Positions 61,679 to 64,000 of a stretch of 64,000 nucleotides of DNA are shown here, one piece after another. The notes below the pieces were generated by a model that was not told the DNA's origin, searched no databases, and worked only from the letters and a program-made list of their open reading frames with translations. The position numbers and the translations under genes were made by a program. This stretch comes from Chloracidobacterium sp. (GTDB lineage Bacteria; Acidobacteriota; Blastocatellia; Pyrinomonadales; Pyrinomonadaceae): positions 1,612,001-1,676,000 of the forward strand of contig JADJTD010000001.1 of assembly GCA_016711345.1 (NCBI GenBank). The letters are read 5' to 3'. Every line of letters starts with the position of its first letter. The stretch's first letter is position 1.

Positions 61679-62521
61679 TTAGGATGTGCTTCCAACCTTA
61701 GCGAGAGCTGCGATCTTTTTGCGGTCCGAAACGACGACGCCGCCGGGTTTTTCGATCGTGATGGCGAACATTTCGGCGCCTTGAGCTTTTAGTTTGGCGT
61801 TGATGGGAATAATAACCTCGCCGTCAGCCGTCACATCGAACGTTCCGCCGTCGATAGGGGTCTCTTTCTTCTGAGTCTTATCGAATATCCAGAGCTGATA
61901 GGTTTCTTTTGTGCCGTCGTTCTTTGGCAGCCCTTTAAACCTCATGTAGCCAGTCTGTTTTTCGTCACTCCAAACCACATCACCGGTTATCTGAGAAATT
62001 TCTTTTACATTTCCGGCTGCCCAATTCGCTTTGACCATTCCGGTTGCCGAACGTATCAATTCCTCACGCTGCTCAGTCGGAGTAACAGGCTTAATTACAG
62101 GTGGCGGGGTCTTAACCTCCGCTACATCGATTGGTTTGGTTCGAGTGAACCAGATGTTTAGAGCGAGTGCAACACAAGCTGCTGCTGCAGCGGCCCAACC
62201 AAGCCAACCGAACCACGACACTCCGGCTGGCTCAGCCTCTTGCTGACGAATCTTCGAAGGCGGCCATGGCGATTCCGCTTCTGACGCACCGACAAAATCT
62301 TGTGCCTCTGCCGTTATCTTTGAAAAGAGGTGTGATGGAAGCGGTTCATCAATAGGCGCTCCCGCAATGTTGATAGCCGCGACGGTCGTTTCGATCGAAC
62401 TAAATTCATCAGCCGAGTTCGGATCAAGGGCGTATAGTTCGCCTTTTTCGGCTTGATCGAGCCCTGAAACGGCTTGCAAGATAAGGAGGTCTATGAGTTT
62501 TTCTTGTTTATCGTCGCTCAT
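61679..62521 (-). CDS. anti-sigma factor, RskA type
   Basis: The 280-residue product has an N-terminal zinc-free anti-sigma domain (LIDLLILQAVSGLDQAEKGELYALD), a single membrane span near residues 108-127 (LGWAAAAAACVALALNIWF) and a periplasmic RskA-like C-terminal domain (TYQLWIFDKTQKKETPIDGG, EMFAITIEKPGGVVVS). It is predicted to hold the sigma factor encoded just upstream at the membrane until proteolysis releases it. Its ATG overlaps the sigma factor stop as ATGA, the usual arrangement for such pairs, which keeps their amounts balanced. Confidence 0.92.
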   Translation of the reverse strand: MSDDKQEKLIDLLILQAVSGLDQAEKGELYALDPNSADEFSSIETTVAAINIAGAPIDEPLPSHLFSKITAEAQDFVGASEAESPWPPSKIRQQEAEPAGVSWFGWLGWAAAAAACVALALNIWFTRTKPIDVAEVKTPPPVIKPVTPTEQREELIRSATGMVKANWAAGNVKEISQITGDVVWSDEKQTGYMRFKGLPKNDGTKETYQLWIFDKTQKKETPIDGGTFDVTADGEVIIPINAKLKAQGAEMFAITIEKPGGVVVSDRKKIAALAKVGSTS

Positions 62522-63078
62522 GCCCTTACCTCCCGTGAGACCTGTGTTCCGCCTAGGCCTAAATGTTCTCTTACCTCTAAAATGCCGCGTCTTGCGTGCG
62601 TCTTAACTGTCCCGAGCGGTATTCCCAATCGCTCGGCGATCTCCTGATGCGACATTCCCTGTACTATCGAGAGATTTAACACTTGCTGCTGCTCTGGGCG
62701 CAGGTTACGCAGTGCCTCTGCCGCTTGTTCAGCCTCTAAACCTGTCTGCATTGTTTTATCCGCCCGCGTAAATGGCTCCAATAAAACATCATCGATGGAA
62801 TCGGCGGAAATTCGACGTGTAGAGTGGCGTATCTTGTCGATAAGACGGCGTCGGGCGATCATCGCGACAAAAGTGATCTCGGAGGCTTTTGAGGCATCAA
62901 AACGAGCGGCGTTTTTCCAGACATCGATAAATATTTCCTGCACGGCGTCCTCGGCATCGTCGGAATTTCGGAGCATCTTTCGAGCAAGCGACCATACCAG
63001 TGCGCCATATTTTTTCAGACAATCCTGCACGGCGTCTCTGTCACCATTTGCTATGCGTTGTAAGATGGCTTCGGTCAC
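62518..63078 (-). CDS. ECF RNA polymerase sigma factor, sigma-K-like
   Basis: The 186-residue protein starts at GTG 63078. Region 2 contains LVWSLARKMLRNSDDAEDAVQEIFIDVWKNA near residues 28-58, which binds core polymerase and the -10 element. Region 4 contains LNLSIVQGMSHQEIAERLGIPLGTVKTHARRGI, the helix-turn-helix that reads the -35 element. The pairing with an RskA-type anti-sigma factor and the spacing of the regions fit the SigK group of ECF factors. Which genes it controls cannot be read here. A GTG start with a poor ribosome binding site suggests low expression. Confidence 0.93.
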   Translation of the reverse strand: MTEAILQRIANGDRDAVQDCLKKYGALVWSLARKMLRNSDDAEDAVQEIFIDVWKNAARFDASKASEITFVAMIARRRLIDKIRHSTRRISADSIDDVLLEPFTRADKTMQTGLEAEQAAEALRNLRPEQQQVLNLSIVQGMSHQEIAERLGIPLGTVKTHARRGILEVREHLGLGGTQVSREVRA

Positions 63079-63140
63079 TATTTTAGAGGGGAATGGATAA
63101 TGTTATAAGCTACCTTATTTTCATAGCTATTGCCAATTAC

Positions 63141-63164
63141 GAAAGGCCAGCTCATAGGCCTTTC
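63141..63164. terminator. perfect hairpin between VKOR and sigma factor genes
   Basis: GAAAGGCC and GGCCTTTC are exact inverted copies around eight bases. On the minus strand the stem is followed by GTAATT and not a T-run, so it is a weak terminator candidate for the VKOR transcript. Confidence 0.4.
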
Positions 63165-63207
63165 AAAATAGATTTCGATAGTATGAAACGTTTGGATTCA
63201 AACGTTT

Positions 63208-63669
63208 TTAGACGGCTTTTCGCGTTTTCAACAAGGCAGAGACCCAAAAGAGCAAAAACAAAGTAAACGAAATTCCCGCCGAAATGAGGCAGTATTGGCA
63301 CCAAGCGTTTATAAACGCATACTGCACATAGATAAGATAGCCGCTCACAACTGCCATCATTGTCGCCTGAATGCCAAACAAATTCCACGTTATACGATTG
63401 CCGAACGCCGTCAGTAGGGCAAGCGAAAAGGCCGCAAAATAAGCGGCCGCTCCAAATGCGGCCAACGGAACGCCGGCGATCTCTGCATAACTGCTATTAA
63501 GTACCGCACCGCAGTCGAATTCGAGGCCGCACGGAACCGCCTCGGCCGTGTAATGATGGATCGTTAGGTAGATCGCATCAGCCAAACCCAACAACGCGAC
63601 GATCGCCGCTGCGAATGGCAGTTTGGCGATCGTCGTTCGAGGTTTTTCGTTGGCGTCAGTTAGCGTCAC
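63208..63669 (-). CDS. vitamin K epoxide reductase (VKOR) family protein
   Basis: The 153-residue membrane protein has four to five spans. After the first span, VPCGLEFDCGAVLNSSYAEIAG gives the outer-loop cysteine pair and the conserved Ser region. WCQYCLIS near residue 125 is the C-x2-C active site that passes electrons to quinone. Bacterial VKOR homologues reoxidise DsbA-like thiol oxidases in the periplasm, in place of DsbB. The gene starts at GTG 63669, which overlaps the stop of the upstream thioredoxin-like gene (GTGA). That pairing supports a disulfide-forming role. Confidence 0.92.
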   Translation of the reverse strand: MTLTDANEKPRTTIAKLPFAAAIVALLGLADAIYLTIHHYTAEAVPCGLEFDCGAVLNSSYAEIAGVPLAAFGAAAYFAAFSLALLTAFGNRITWNLFGIQATMMAVVSGYLIYVQYAFINAWCQYCLISAGISFTLFLLFWVSALLKTRKAV

Positions 63670-64000
63670 TTATTAGTATTTTCAGATTTTGCCGGAGCAA
63701 CTTCCTTGTTAGCAGCCGAGCTTTGGCCCGATGCCTTTTGAAGCTCGGCATCGATCAGAGTCTTGAGCGCCGTGACGTTCATGTCGGCAAACGGAACCGC
63801 AGTACCGTTTACAAATAACGTAGGTGTCGAACTTATTCCCACCGCCTTTCCTCTGGCCAGGTCTGCCTCGACGCGGTTCTTGACGGGAAATCCGGCCATG
63901 TCGGATTCCCATTTAGCGACATCCAAGCCGACTTTCTGGGCATATCCTTTCCATATCTGTTTGTAAGTTGGATCGGAGGCCCAAGTCTTTTGATTAGAGA
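63666..64000 (-). CDS. DsbA-like thioredoxin-fold protein (partial, N-terminus beyond the right edge)
   Basis: The frame is open from the window edge to a TGA at 63666, giving the last 110 or so residues. GISSTPTLFVNGTAVPF contains the cis-Pro loop that defines DsbA/thioredoxin-type proteins. The preceding helices (SDPTYKQIWKGYAQKVGLDV) and the tail fit the DsbA-like family in which a C-x2-C lies upstream. The catalytic pair is outside the window. The C-terminus is polar (KEVAPAKSENTNK). It overlaps the VKOR gene by four bases, so both are likely made together as a thiol oxidase and its membrane partner. Confidence 0.88.
   Translation of the reverse strand, partial: SNQKTWASDPTYKQIWKGYAQKVGLDVAKWESDMAGFPVKNRVEADLARGKAVGISSTPTLFVNGTAVPFADMNVTALKTLIDAELQKASGQSSAANKEVAPAKSENTNK

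Noticed and set aside
1..64000. tRNA, rRNA, transposase, integrase or phage genes
   Set aside because: Gaps between genes were read for cloverleaf ends and for recombinase motifs, and none was found.

Overview
The window looks like chromosomal DNA of an Acidobacteriota bacterium, most likely class Blastocatellia. The reasons are a 1268-residue Oar-like TonB-dependent receptor with an N-terminal carboxypeptidase-regulatory-like domain, paired secreted DUF3857/transglutaminase proteins, a sigma-K-like ECF factor with an RskA-type anti-sigma factor, BshA, a VKOR/DsbA pair, an M48 peptidase fused to a beta-propeller, and a giant secreted Thr/Pro-repeat protein. The lineage is inferred from gene content alone. 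No rRNA, tRNA, CRISPR array, integrase or transposase was seen.

Region 1 (1-17702, all minus strand) is a surface-polysaccharide locus of sixteen closely packed genes, several with overlapping stops and starts. It is read from a methyltransferase at 17702 towards a WecA-type/CapD-type fusion that runs off the left edge. It encodes four GT4-like glycosyltransferases, one GT2, five methyltransferases (one FkbM type, one with a Trm112-like zinc domain), a zinc-ribbon SDR epimerase, a hexapeptide acyltransferase, a many-pass membrane protein, an asparagine-synthase-like amidotransferase and a NodB deacetylase. The last two resemble the accessory genes of exosortase (XrtA/EpsH) loci, but no exosortase is visible. 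Upstream is thiC, with a well-preserved TPP riboswitch and a sigma-70-like promoter.

Region 2 (about 19.8-35.6 kb) holds an M48 peptidase/propeller protein, a small secreted protein behind a promoter with a perfect palindrome, two PQQ-type sugar dehydrogenase-like proteins around a zinc-ribbon membrane protein, BshA, an alpha/beta hydrolase, the TonB receptor, QueG and MoaA. Region 3 (35.6-41.7 kb) holds a secreted protein of unknown function, an XylH/XylG-type sugar ABC pair with no adjacent binding protein, acetyl-CoA synthetase and MsrA.

Region 4 (41.9-50.5 kb) is dominated by the 1903-residue secreted protein with roughly 60 decapeptide repeats. A half-size UPF0016 transporter, an APC amino-acid permease and a small secreted protein follow. 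Region 5 (50.9-64 kb) contains a DHH phosphoesterase, a GNAT acetyltransferase, a small hypothetical protein, two metallo-beta-lactamase-fold hydrolases, a membrane glycosyltransferase-like protein, class I fructose-bisphosphate aldolase, the two DUF3857 proteins (one lacking the catalytic Cys), the anti-sigma/sigma pair, VKOR and a partial DsbA-like protein.

Between genes there is an unusual amount of repeated DNA. A 21-22 bp tandem unit occurs in four copies at each of two loci 30 kb apart. Three copies of a long palindromic element with a shared 'CCCTTACTTACGTGCGGGCT' arm lie within 5 kb. Four further imperfect inverted-repeat elements each have their own sequence. No complete new defence or mobile system was recognised. 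The most unusual items are the repeat families, the GT/CapD fusion, the Cys-to-Ser transglutaminase paralogue and the codon-diversified repeat gene.
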